Program-made: the position numbers and the translations under genes | In this document: one piece after another, positions 43,812 through 54,978 of the stretch | Position numbering within the stretch: the first letter of the stretch is position 1 | Layout of the letters: each line of letters starts with the position of its first letter | The notes under the pieces: generated by a model | Told to the model about the DNA's origin: nothing | The model's input: the letters and a program-made list of their open reading frames with translations, nothing else | The model's database searches: none | Source of the DNA: Zizania palustris | Lineage: Eukaryota; Streptophyta; Magnoliopsida; Poales; Poaceae | NCBI GenBank assembly: GCA_019279435.1 | Contig: JAAALK010000686.1 | Coordinates: 1-64,000, forward strand | Length of the DNA: 64,000 bases | Direction of reading: 5' to 3'

Positions 43812-44538
43812 TGTTGTAGCAATTGCGTTATCTACAAATAGGTTTCTATAATAGGGTGTAAAATATGAACCGTAAGGGTTCTTAGAGAGAGGGGGGATTT
43901 TTATACTGGTTCGGGCCTCCTCTGGGGATAATAACCCTACGTCCAGTTGGTAGTATTTTTCACTATGGGGTTGTCCGCCCCATTACAGGGGTGGTGTTCT
44001 GCTTATATAGGCAAGAAAGTAAAGGAAAAGCAGATTCTACCCTCTACTTATAGTGCCCTACTATTTAGGCTTTGTAGGGGTAAAATGGTAAGAACAATCT
44101 AAGTACATGTGCAGCTTTACAGCTTTACAGACGTGGTAGATATGCATCATTTCAAGGGCAGGGGCCCTCGGTAGGGCTCTTTGTACTATAGTGGTACTAG
44201 ATATTTCTTCAGCTCCTGGGTTGGAGCACTCATCGGAGGGCCTTCGTCGGAGCCCGCCTGGGAGGACCCCGAGGAGGCCTCGTAGGGGACTTCGGAGGGG
44301 GCCTCGGAGGGGAGCTCGATGGGTCCTCAAAGGGGGCCTCGAAGGAGGCCTCGGAGGGGACCCTGATGCTCTGTCTACTAAACTTGTGGTTCCTTGAAGT
44401 AGTCTTCGTAGTGATCTTCAGACGAAGGGGGGCAGGGCCTGACCACAGGCTTCGCTAGCCTAGTAGGATCTGGGCTTCAGGGGATTCGAAGGTCGTCGTC
44501 ATTTGACCCTTGTTAGGGAAAAGCTATTTCCCCCAATA
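43812..44538 (-). repeat. Element E 3' LTR (left copy)
   Basis: The plus-strand ends are TGTTGTAGCAATTGCG and CCCCCAATA (the CA end has mutated). It contains TATATAAG on the minus strand at 44009-44002. A G-rich tandem section at about 44225-44365 has repeated GGCCTCGGAGGGG-like units and is longer than in the right LTR. Confidence 0.92.
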
Positions 44539-45080
44539 GTAGCCCCTCGCACGTGGCCCTTTGGAGCGAAGGGTTGCGTGTGCTTAGGGGCAATTGACGC
44601 TCGAAGAGTGGTGTTCGTGGATGGTAGGCCTTCAGAGCTTGGCCCCGAAGTCCAGCTTCGAACCGCGTGGACATTAAATGCCTGACTGGATCAGACGGGA
44701 CGTCTTCAGGAGCCCAAACGGCACCGAAAACCAACGGTTGGAGTGGATGAGATGCCCTCGGGAACCCAAACGGCGCCGAGGGCCAACGGTCATGGCGGAT
44801 GGGATGCCCTTAGGAGATGTGTCACTTCCGAGCAGGGTGCAACGCTTCATATTTCACCTTGGCCCCACCAGTCATAGACTATGGGGGAGGTTTTATGGGT
44901 AATAAAAATTCAGACCGCGGGGCGCGTGGTGGCTTTTACTGCCTATAAAAGGCCATCGGCGCCCCGCTGTCTTGCAAGCACCTACGCACTTGTTTCCTCC
45001 TTGAGCTCTATCCACCCTTCATGCTCCCAACCTTCTACTCTAGAGCCCCCAACACCTCTGTGCTTGGAGCCCCTAGCACG
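44539..45080 (+). other. Element E purine tract, promoter and leader of the antisense gene
   Basis: 44539-44548 is the inverted purine tract, the same as in element D. The rest is the upstream region and 5' leader of the plus-strand gene. A TATAAAA box lies at 44944-44950, 131 bp before the ATG at 45081. Confidence 0.65.
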
Positions 45081-48000
45081 ATGTCGAAGAAATCTTCGTC
45101 GAAGGAGGCACCCGCCCTGGGCGGGGGGTTGAGTTCTGTCCAAGTCCAAGCGGCCGCGGTGGCGGCTGCGGCAAAGCCTTCGGCAAGGCGCCTCGAGGCA
45201 TTTGACCTCCGCTCGCCTTCAGACAAATTTAAGCAAACCTTGGAGATGCAGTCTTCGGCTTCTATGGAGGGGTCTATTCAGCGGATCTGCGCTGGAAAGT
45301 TTTCCGCCAAGATTGGCCTTCGGACACCAGGGCCCGAGACTATTCTGAGGCCTCGGTCAGACGAAACAGTGGCCTTCGAGGCATTCTTTGAGGCCAGGCT
45401 CGGGCTCTTGGCCAAAGGTATGCTGGCCGAAGTGCTAGGGATGTTCAACTTCGAGCTCCCTCATTTATTCCCAAACACTGTCGCTCGACTTGCCATCTTT
45501 GAGTGGGCTTTGAGGGCTGAAGGGTGTGAAGGGCGAGCAGACGTCTTCGCAATTCTGCATGATGCCAGATGCCAGCCGAATAAGAAGAGGCCAGATGGCA
45601 TGGAGAGGGCTTTAGCCTTCGGTAGCGCTAACTTCCAGCTTCGCAAGAAGTTCACGGACGTTTTCTGGTCAAGGGAAGTGAACAACCGCTGGCGCTTGAG
45701 GTGGGACCAGGAGTGGTTCTATGCTGCGGTCAGCGCGGACTCCTCCCTTCGGAGCACCAATGCCCTCATTTCGTACCGTCGTCAAGCCAGGGTGGCGTTA
45801 GACTCCGGGATGATCCATGCTCAGATTGAGCTGCTGTGAAGGGTGGCCCAAAGGATGAGCATGAGGGACTTGGCTGAGGAGTTCATCATCGTTCAGATCA
45901 GTCCCCTCGCGCTCTCTTGGCCAGAAAATTTATTCGGAGCCCTTGATTCAGACAACTTGAGAGGCGTGTCTTCGGAGTTCCATGGTAAGGCTTCGAGATG
46001 TCTTTATTTCTTCTTGATGCCCATGACTAACTGACGGTCTTCGTTGCTGCAGCTACGCACGAGGTGCGGGCACCAGAGGAGGCCATCGTAGCGGCCGAGC
46101 ATGTCGTGGGGCCCCCAACACCAGACGAGTAGAGATGGAGGCTCACCCTGGTAGGGTCTTTGGAATGGAACAACAGGGTGTGGACCTGGTTGGGCATCGA
46201 AGGGGTCCAGGATCTCCTGTAGTTCATAGACCCAGCACCTTCAAGCGAGGGACCGAAGCGGAAGAGGGTTGACGATGGCTAGCCGGGGGATCCGTCGCCT
46301 AGATGTTCCGAGGGTCCTTCAGAGACTGCGGAGCCTTCGGGGAATCTCTCGGAGGCCATGGATGTTGAAGTCCCTTCGACCGTTGAAGCCCTTGACGACG
46401 ACGTGGATGTCGAGCGCTCAGGGCCTGAAGCAGAGGCTGCTGGCTCGGAGCTGAGGGTGGTGGCCGCGAATGCAAAAGTAGTGGCTCTGTAGCCGACCTC
46501 TGTCGTCTTGGACTCCGAGGGGTTACAAGCCCGTGAAAGAGACTTCGAGGGGCTCTTCGCGACATCAGAGTATGCAGAACTCTCTCCCATTGAAGAGAGC
46601 GAAGGTACCCTCCCGGATTTATCCTCCTCCTCATGCTTTCATGCTAACTTGCTTCTGGATCTCTTTTTATATGATATCGGAGCTGAGCGTGCAAGGCCCG
46701 AAGCCACCAATGCGGAGGAGACCTCTAGAAGTGGTGAGAGCATTGATGAGAGCAACGAAGGGGAGTCCAAAGAGGGATCTTCGAATGAGGGCAATGGAGA
46801 GGTCATTCAGGATGCAGTGACTCCTCCGGAGCCTTTGGACGAAGCCATCGACATCGTGGGTCGGAGCCTGGCCCTGGAGGTGTCTGCAAGTCGAGCGCCT
46901 CTCGTGAGTCCGCTCCTTCCGCCGGGGGTAGCTACGGAGGAGGTGGTGGACGCCTACTTCGACTACAGCGAGGCCCTGGTGAGGAGTGACTTGGTGGCAC
47001 AGTTGAGCCGCAATGCTCATGGGGACCTCCTCGCAAACGCTTAGGAAATTCTTCTCCAGGTAAGCGTGGCTTCACAAGGGGTTTTGTATACTTAAATTTC
47101 CTTGACGTCAGTGGCTCTTTTTGTTCCTACCAGGCCTTCGTATTGATTCACACGGCCATCACCTTTGTGGGTCTCCGGGAGGCTTTTGTGATAGAGGGAG
47201 TTGAAAACCTTCGACGATAGGCTTCGGAGGCTGCCCAACAGCAGCAGCAGGCTGAAGAGGAGGCCGAGGCAGCGAGGCCGAAGCAGTAGAGAGACCGAAG
47301 CCTAGGAGTAGATGGCCTCGGAGGTCGAAAAACTTCGGCAAGCGCTCTAGGCTTCGGAAAGAAAGCAGAACGAGGTTGTCGGTGGAGAACGCTGAGCTCC
47401 GCTCAGCCGGACAAGCCTTGGACACTTTTGTTGTGCGAGGGGTCGACGAGGCTACCTTCGCCTTAACCGGAGTCCTGGGGTGCTTGGTGACCAGCTCTCA
47501 AGTTCCGCATTTGAGCGAACATGACCCGATCAAGGATTGGCTTCAATTTCTCCAAACGTCCACGACTGTGATGGAGGTAACCTTGACGGGCTTCATGTTG
47601 ATGGTGGGATGAGTGGCCGATCAAGGGGTGTTGCAGCTACTTCATAAAGCGGGGTGCCAACACCTCAAAGCGGTGACCTCCGTTACACCGGTGGCCTTCG
47701 GAGGGCCTCGTCTGACTTCGCCCGCACCCGAGGTCCACGGAGCGTGGCATCAACTTCACGAACCTTGGAGGGCCTAGGCGCACAAAGCGATCCTCGAGCT
47801 TCAGGAGGCCAGCTGCTCGCGCCGAGCGAGGCTACGGAGCCCGCCTTTGGGATTGAACCCTCCACCTCCAAATGTGTAGATTTCTTTTAGGTTTCACTTT
47901 GTAATACTTAGTCTGTTAGTTTATTAATGAAAATGTGGCAGTGTTTTTTACCTACCTAGGCTCAGCCTTCAAATATTAACGTCGAAGTGCTTGAGGATTT

Positions 48001-48405
48001 GGAGACGCTTCATCAGCATTGGGTAGTGCTCGAGGTAGCTAGGTCCAAAGGCCCCTCGGTTTAAGATGTTGCGGGGTCCTAGGGGCGAAGTCATACCCGA
48101 GGTAGCCCAAGAGCTATTAGCCTCTGTGAAGGTGGATCCCCTTTAGATCTCTTCATTCTCGCTGGACTTGAGCGGCTTTGAGGCGATCCCAGGTGGTGAA
48201 AGGGTCCAGTCTTCAGACGCACCTTCGTGCGGTGATGAAGGAGTCTTAGATTTTTCGGCATTTGATACGGAGCCCTATGCACTTCGAACTTGGGCTGACC
48301 TGCATGAGGAAAAAAGGGTTTTGCGGGCTTCAAGGCGTGGACAATCTGGCTGTGGGAGGTCTAGCTCCGACGGGGCTTCGTCCAGCCGAGGGGGCTCTTC
48401 TTAGA
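45081..48405 (+). pseudogene. Element E copy of the Tat antisense gene, multi-exon, decayed
   Basis: It starts MSKKSSSKEA with an Ala-rich part, as in D. The domain has VAFEAFFEARLGLLAK, FEWALRAEGCEGRADVF and MSMRDLAEEF. GT-AG introns fit at 45985-46052, from about 46611, at 47060-47133, and one ending at 47959. After the first intron, LTLVGSLEWNNRVW and a basic PKRKR motif (about 46252-46266) match D. A Gln/Glu/Ala-rich coiled coil is near 47220-47300, and the C-terminal LRTWADLHEEKRVLRASRRG is near 48280-48340. In-frame stops at 45837, 46130, 46220, 46280 and 46490, and others downstream, make it a pseudogene. The function is unknown. Confidence 0.78.
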
Positions 48406-50056
48406 AGAGAAGCAAACGGGGATCAAACCTATTGAGGCCTCGCGCCCGCTTTTTCTTAGGTTTATACCATGCTTTTTCATCGTGTTTCTTTGAGGTCTAC
48501 AAGCATACTTCGTAATTGTATTGTACTTTGTTATTATATGAATGAGATCAATTCAGCGCTTCGCGAGAATAATAAACGAGGCGTATATGTGATTGATTCA
48601 CACTTCGCGTAGATGGATGGTGAGGTATAAGCATGCTTCGCACGAAAAATGAATTGTAAGCGTACTCCACACATATATTCACCGGTCCACCCTTGCACGT
48701 AGCGACTAGATACTTTGGCGTAGTCGGTGCATGTAATTATGCACGAAGTGGCTTTAGAAAAGCGGAGGGATCTTAGAACTTTGAATCGCTTATGACCTGC
48801 TTGTGTGCTTTGATCACTTGAATTTAGCGTGCATGAACCATGGAGCAAGCTTCACACGCATGAGTATACTTCGCATGCATGGTTATCGGTCCCCCTTATA
48901 TGTAGTGGCTAGGGACTTCAGCGTAGTTGGTGCGCGCAATCGCAATGTTTGGAGGCTTAGTGGGGGCTCCGACTCTATTAGCGCGTGTAACGTACCAGCT
49001 CGACACAGAGTGTAGCGGAGGGTGCGTTTGAGCCGGGAGCCTCGAACAACTGAATTAACTTTCATAGGCGCTGAAAAGATTGTGAACGAAGCAAGGCTTC
49101 AAAGTATATGATAGGCGACGCGGGGTTTCGAGAACTTATTTATGATAAATGAAGCAAGGCTTCGGGGCTTACCTCGGATTAGGCGAAGCATAACTTCAAA
49201 TTTATTAGAATGTGAAGCGGGGCTTCAGGATATGCTTAGCAGGCGAAGCTAGGCTTTAGAGCTTATTTTTAGAAAGAGGATGGTGCAGATCGCATTGGAT
49301 TAATGGAGCCACCTTCGACTCTTTTTTTGGATGCTTCGGGCTGGGGCCGAGAATCCATGGATGCATCGACCTGCCAGCTCGGAGTCCCTAGGATGCTTCA
49401 AGTTGCAAGCTCGGAATCATGTTCTTTTTATATCGCTACGAGCCCGGAGGCATTGTGTAGCGATAACGGTGGAGCGGATCGCACCAGATTGCTGGACACT
49501 TTGAGTGCTTGCTCGGAGTACTTTGATTTATTGCTATGGGCCTGGAGGCTCTATGTAGCTTCATGAAGCAAGGCTTCATAAATCGATACGACGAAGCGAG
49601 GTTTCAGACCACGATATGACGAAGCAAAGCTTCGGATTGTGATACGACGAAGCAAGGCTTCAGATTGTGATAAAATGAAATAAGACTTCGACTATTGAAA
49701 GGGTGAAGCGAGGCTTCGGGTTTTTGATAAAATGACGTGAAACTTCGATCGCTAGTAAGGTGAAGCGAGGCTTCAATTGGAATAATAGGGGATAAGCGTA
49801 CGCACCTTCGGAAGCCTAACAAGGTCCAAAGACCACGGGCTTCGTGCCGGCGCTGAAAGCTTGCCTCGTATCCCCTAGGGCTCTCGAGAATGGAAGGAAA
49901 GGCTAGGAGGCCTTCAGCATGTGCATGGAGCCCCTTGCCGAAGGGTGCACGGAAGGCCATAGGGCTCTGCCGCTTTCTTCGTGGGGGTACTCCAGGATGC
50001 AAACGGTGGCAGAGACACTAGCTTTTAGTACTAGGATCGCCACGAACAACGCCAAC
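48406..50056 (-). other. Element E noncoding interior with hairpin-type tandem repeats
   Basis: No gag or pol motif is visible. Between about 49085 and 49780 a degenerate unit containing GAAGCAAGGCTTC recurs with spacers of about 28-40 bp. Each core is a short inverted repeat (GAAGC/GCTTC). On the minus strand a primer site (GTTGGCGTTGTTCGTGG) lies at 50056-50040, next to the 5' LTR. Confidence 0.72.
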
Positions 50057-50735
50057 TATTGTAGCAATTGCGTTAGCTACAAATAAGTTTCTATAATAGG
50101 AGTGTAGAATATGAACCTTAAGGGTTCTTACAGAGAGAGGATTTTTATACTGGTTCGGGCCTCCTCTAGGGATAATAACACTATGTCCAGTTGGTAGTAT
50201 TTTTAACTATGGGGTTGTCCCCCCATTACAGGGGTGGTGCTCTACTTATATAGGCAAGAACATAAAGGAAAAGCTGATTCTACCCTCTACTTACGGTGCC
50301 CTACTATTTAGGCTTTGTAGGGGTAAAACGGTAAGAACAATCTGAGTACATGTGCAGCTTTACAACTTTACAGACGTGGTAGATATGCGTCATTTCAGGG
50401 GTGGGGCCCCCAGTATGGCTCTTTGTACTGTAGTGGTACTGGGATATTTCTTCAGCTCCTGGGCCAGAGCACTCATCGGAGGGCCTTCATTGGAGCCCGC
50501 CAGGGAGGACCCCGAAGAGGCCTCAGAGGGGACCTCAGAGGGCGCCTCAGAGGGGACCCCAATGCTTTGTCTTCTAAACTTGTTGTTCCTTTAAGTAGTC
50601 TTCGTAGTGATCTTCAGACGAAGGTGGGACGGGGTCTAACCACAGGCTTCCCCAACCTAGCAGGCTCCAGGCTTCGGGGGCTTCGAAGGTCGTCGTCATT
50701 TGACCCTTGTTGGGGAAAAGCTATTTCCCCCAACA
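50057..50735 (-). repeat. Element E 5' LTR (right copy)
   Basis: The plus-strand ends are TATTGTAGCAATTG (expected TGTT) and CCCCCAACA. It has a TATATAAG box on the minus strand at 50252-50245. The G-rich section near 50490-50565 is shorter than in the left copy, giving 679 bp against 727. Confidence 0.92.
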
Positions 50736-50740
50736 CCTAT

Positions 50741-50971
50741 GTCATCTATGCATATCACCTTATTTAACTAGTTTTTGTTTAAATTTCATTGTCATAATAC
50801 TTTTCAAGGTAGTACTGTGAGATATACATCACACCTCACCTACACTAGTAGACCACTGAGATTCAAGTGGTAGCAATAGGGTCTGAGGCAGTTCCGATTG
50901 TGGTGCATAAATCCATAGATGTACGGTGCTATCTAACTGCTTGTTTTAACCAATTTCTTTAAGATAACTTG
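50741..50971. other. Host segment between E and J, nothing recognised
   Basis: AT-rich unique-looking sequence with no ORF or repeat. It is probably a continuation of the segment at 43294-43806 interrupted by E. Confidence 0.4.
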
Positions 50972-51655
50972 TGATGAGGACATGCATGGCTGAACTCAAT
51001 TAATGGGCCTGTTTGTATTTAGTTCGGTTTGTGTCTAGTTAAATTTCAAAATTAGAATACGAATCCAATTAAATTATGACTTCATATTAAAGTAGGACTC
51101 CTAGTTAGAGTAGGATTTCATATTAGATCAAGACTCTTTTATTTTATTAGATCATAATTCTATTTTGTATTAGATCAAGACTCTTTCTTCTCTTGACCGC
51201 ACACCCCTCTATACCCTTATAAATAGAGGTGGTCAGCCTTGTTATGATTACGTTGAAGATGAATTAAATTCGAGTTCAGATTGATGGCTGACCGCCTTCT
51301 TCTGTATCCACGTCCTTCTTTGTTTCGATCAAGGATGTGTCACCACTTTGCTGCGATCTAGTGATTTTCTACCGAAGAAAATCAAGTGTAATCAGCTATT
51401 CAAATGGGAATTAGTATATTGTAGAAATCAAGTGCGTGGTGTTGCGGTATCTATAGGGTTGAGATCTGTTGCATTGGCAGCAGGGGAACAACTTGATGAT
51501 CGTCAACGTCTCGCAAGTTATCCATGTGTGTGATCGTGTAATTTTCCAGAAGGGTTGCAAGTTCATTGCATTGGCAGTGGGTGATCAGCCAAAGAGTTTC
51601 AAGGTTATTCATCTATGACGAGCTCAACGAGAAGAACGGGAAACATCTCTTATCA
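50972..51655 (+). repeat. Element J 5' LTR
   Basis: It is 684 bp with TG...CA ends. A TATAAATA box is at 51218-51225. A duplicated ATTAGATCAAGACTCTTT sits near 51131 and 51170. Confidence 0.85.
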
Positions 51656-51762
51656 TTTGGTATCAGATTGCTAGGTTTACTCAGTGAGCAAGTTGCAATG
51701 TTGACGATATGATGCCAAGACCTTGACGCGTCGAGGGCGAGGCTTTTTCAAGGGAAGGAGGA

Positions 51763-51801
51763 TGATGAGGACATGCATGGCCAGACTCAATTAATGGGTC
51801 G
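51763..51801 (+). repeat. Element J 3' LTR, first 39 bp
   Basis: It matches 50972-51010 with a few differences and ends where the inverted LTR H begins. Confidence 0.85.
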
Positions 51802-52937
51802 TGTTGGACCGGAAACGGCGACCAGAGGGGAGGTGAATGGGAGCTTTTAAAAACTTGGGCTAAAAACAGCCTTTGGTTTTAATTCTGTCAACTGCGGAAC
51901 AGGCTTCGAACACCAACCTTCAAAGGTCTGGTTCGGAGGTATTTGACAGCTCCGAACACAAGCTTCGCAAGGAGTAAAAGTCCGAAGCCAAGAAGACTTC
52001 GCTCCACCCTCAACCCCGAAAACAACTCTGCTAAGTCAGTGCAGGCTCCGCACACAGGGTGCTTCGAGCAGGCTTCGCACTTCACCCTTCGCAAGAGTGG
52101 ACTGCCCTCTGAGGACTTCGACCTAATACTTAGCGACAACAACTAGTGCTGGGCTTCGTACTGCGAAGGTCAAAACACACACTAGGTGGACTTCGCTAAG
52201 GGCTTCGACACGAGAAGCAAAACGGGCTCCGATCAGGGCTTCGCTAGTAAGCAGCGAGGTCTAGCCTCCTGTTACACAGAGCGAACGCACACTGAAACGC
52301 ACACTTCACACAAATCACGCTTCGCCTAGATAGGCTTCGGTGAACTACAACTAGCGAGGTATGCAAACAAGCTCAAGCAGGAAGACAACACAGAAGCAGG
52401 GCTTCGCCGCTTGAACAAGGAACACAGTAAAAGAACTCACTGGATGAATTCAAAGAGAGGTGGCTGGTACATGAGCTCAACAGTAAATGCTCAAAGTGTT
52501 AAATGTTACCTACCCAGCCCCCATATTTATAGCCACAACTCACCCAAGTGAACTGACTACTTTACCCCTAGGGTTTACACCAGTTTTGTCTCTACAGAAC
52601 AGAGGGGTACAAAAGGTAGTCTACTTTATTCTGGAGGCTTCTATGTCAGCTTTGCAGAGGGGACAGCGTCAGCTTTTGCAGAGCAGACAATGTCAGCCTT
52701 TGCAGTCTTTGACCTTTCTGGAGCCTCCCTTCGCACGTGAGGGGTGCGGTAGCTTCGGTGAGAAGCCTTGAGCCTGATGGCCTTCGCTTCACCGAAAACA
52801 GCCTCCGATACAGTGACGGTTTTGAGCCGAAGCCGTCAAAGCCCTTGGGCCTTCGCGCCACCACCTTCGGAGTGGACCACCACGGCTTCGCAGCTACTCC
52901 TAGCTCGAACTCCGTCAGTCCGTGTACCGAAGCCATG
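51802..52937 (-). repeat. Element H: inverted LTR of element A family, interrupted by I
   Basis: The plus strand begins TGTTGGACCGGAAACGGCGACC, the reverse complement of the end of A's LTR, and follows that LTR back to about its position 17855. The TATA box is at 52531-52524. At 52937 element I cuts it. It is either a solo LTR or the 3' LTR of a minus-oriented element whose remainder lies beyond the window. Confidence 0.88.
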
Positions 52938-54715
52938 TGTCGCGCCCCGATTTAATAAATCAGGACTTTATTGAAATTCCATAGAAAATCAATAAAACAA
53001 GACGTTCATCATGCGACCACGTACAATACGGACAATCATTCACGGTTCGTAGACCGCATTAATACAAAAGTGAATAAAGGTGAAGAGAAACTAATAAAAT
53101 AAGGGTCCTAGATGAACGCCTCCTTCCAGTCTCGCCTTGACTGGGTCGCTACTCCAGACCTTCATCCTCCTCGTAGTAGACTGGCTCTGATGTTGTAAGT
53201 CAACGGGGTGAGTACATATGTACTCAGCAAGCCACCGAATGCAAATATAATGCAAGGTAATAACAAGGGAGATAGTGGCTAATTTAGCGGAAGCGGCATA
53301 TTTGTAAAGCTTTAAATGAGAGCAGTTTATTAGTACGGAAAAGTAAACATGTGCATGTGTATCATCATGTTCTAACTCGAGGGGTACAGTCAGCCCCACC
53401 TCGCTCAACAGTCCTTACGTGCCATGAATAACTTGATCATTCAAACAATTGTAAACTAACTGCGAGTAGTCACACAACCCGCCCTTGACCGTGGGCTCGG
53501 CTTTTCGAAAAGATTAAATTACTCTGATCAGAGATGTACCACTGTACCCACAAGGCACGCACTCATCACCTACACCGAAGTGTAACGAGATGACCCATCA
53601 CACGGGAACTCGTGCCAAAACCTTCCATATAGTCCTCCCCGACTCAATAGCACCCTCTTATGGGTTTCATATGGTGTCCCGACGCATCGGAGCCCCACCA
53701 TACCCCCCCTTGAGCCTCGTCGGTACAAGTCGCCCGCAGGCTAGCCCCTTGCCCCCTCCTCTATGGTGCATCGAGCCGGAGTATTCCATACTTCCAGTTA
53801 GGACTTACCCATTAGACTTGTGGTTGGTACGGAAGTGCTTTGCAACAGATCCCGCAGACCGGTCCTTATAGTGCCCCGGGTGCGACAAACCAGTGCCCGA
53901 GCTTGCACCCGGAACCCACCATACTTATAACCTAGCCAACTCCAACAGAGTCCAGAGACGAGAATAACAGGGAAATTCATATATAGAATCCAGCTATCTA
54001 CGACTCATTCTTAGTAACCTATAGCAGTTGTGCCGGTACATTGGGCACTAGCTAATATATGTATAGTAGAGTGACAAGGAGTTAAGGCTCAATAAGCATG
54101 GCTTGGGTTTGCACACAAGGACGGGGATCTAATAAATATAAGTGTAAGGCTAGAATATTTGACTAATGCAATATTAACCTATGGGTTATAGCGATAAGTT
54201 ATTAAAACATGGGCTCAATATGATCAACTGTTTCCACAGAGATGGTCGATGACTTGCCTTGCTCAGCAAATGGGGATGGAGGAACCTCGGGGTAGAACTC
54301 CTGCTCCTCGACGAACTCGTAGTCTTCTCGATACGGAAAATAAACAATACATTTAATAAACAGATAAAATTCACCAAATATTAAACATACATATTTGTAG
54401 GTTTTATTATGTGAAGTAATATTTTAAAATTCTGAGTTTTGTATAAAACAGTAAAGTTTAATATTTTAGAATTTTCCCAATTTATTTTCTGTATTATTAA
54501 TTTTAACCTTAAGGGATTTTTATTCATTTATTTATTAATAATATTTTGGGCAACAGAAACATACTGTTTTTATTGTATTAATGTGTAGAGAATAATATTC
54601 TGGTTCTAACAAAATTTGAATGGTGAAATTTGGAGTTAAATTGAGCAAGATATGAATTTTCAAAGTTTAAATCAATTTTCTGGATTTTATTTAAACAGAA
54701 AAACAGTCTCTGGTC

Positions 54716-54738
54716 CACGGTGAACCAGGTTCACCGTG
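54716..54738. repeat. Perfect 11-bp inverted repeat in I LTR
   Basis: CACGGTGAACC, one base, GGTTCACCGTG. It could form a hairpin in DNA or RNA; the same sequence is at 63676-63698. Confidence 0.9.
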
Positions 54739-54951
54739 AACCCGTGACTATTCGCGTGGACCGGCCGATCCAGAGCCGTAGGATCCAGATCTGGCGGCTG
54801 AGCGCGAGGCGGGAGGGTTTTAATGAAATCGGACGGCTCAGATTAAAACGTGGCGAAAGGGTATACGTGGACGCACCAGATTGATCCTGGGGTTCAAGTA
54901 ACGATCGACGGCTGCGATCGCCCCGTACCCCTTTGACCAGATCTACGGGTG

Positions 54952-54978
54952 AGATTAAATCCCGAAGGGATTTAATCT
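54952..54978. repeat. Perfect 12-bp inverted repeat in I LTR
   Basis: AGATTAAATCCC, GAA, GGGATTTAATCT; the same sequence is at 63912-63938. Confidence 0.9.

Larger units (their letters stand above)
43812..50735 (-). mobile_element. Element E: gag-pol-less Tat-type LTR retrotransposon carrying the antisense gene
   Basis: It is a 6,924-bp element with LTRs at 43812-44538 and 50057-50735 and a 5-bp duplication. Orientation is minus: a Tat-like primer site adjoins the right LTR and the inverted purine tract GTAGCCCCTC adjoins the left LTR. The interior holds a repeat-rich noncoding part and a decayed copy of the gene that is antisense in element D. I see no Gag, protease, RT or integrase motif. 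It was mobile (duplication present), so it probably used proteins of a related autonomous element. LTR divergence is about 6 differences in the first 95 bp, older than D. Confidence 0.88.
50972..51801 (+). mobile_element. Element J: miniature LTR retrotransposon, 3' LTR interrupted by H
   Basis: A 684-bp LTR (50972-51655) starts TGATGAGGACATGCATGG and ends CTCTTATCA. It is followed by a primer site TGGTATCAGA at 51658. Only 107 bp later, after a purine tract AAGGGAAGGAGGA, the LTR start recurs at 51763 and is cut at 51801 by element H. The interior therefore has no coding capacity. The structure is that of a TRIM-like non-autonomous element, though the LTRs are long for that class. The rest of the second LTR should lie beyond the window, after H and I. 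Confidence 0.85.

Noticed and set aside
44191..44397. Arg/Pro/Gly-rich ORF in the E LTR
   Set aside because: It comes from the G-rich tandem section and is not preserved in the other LTR.
53091..53408. ORF of 105 codons repeated at 62052-62369
   Set aside because: The repetition is because both are LTR copies of element I. There is no recognisable domain, and it lies in the LTR.
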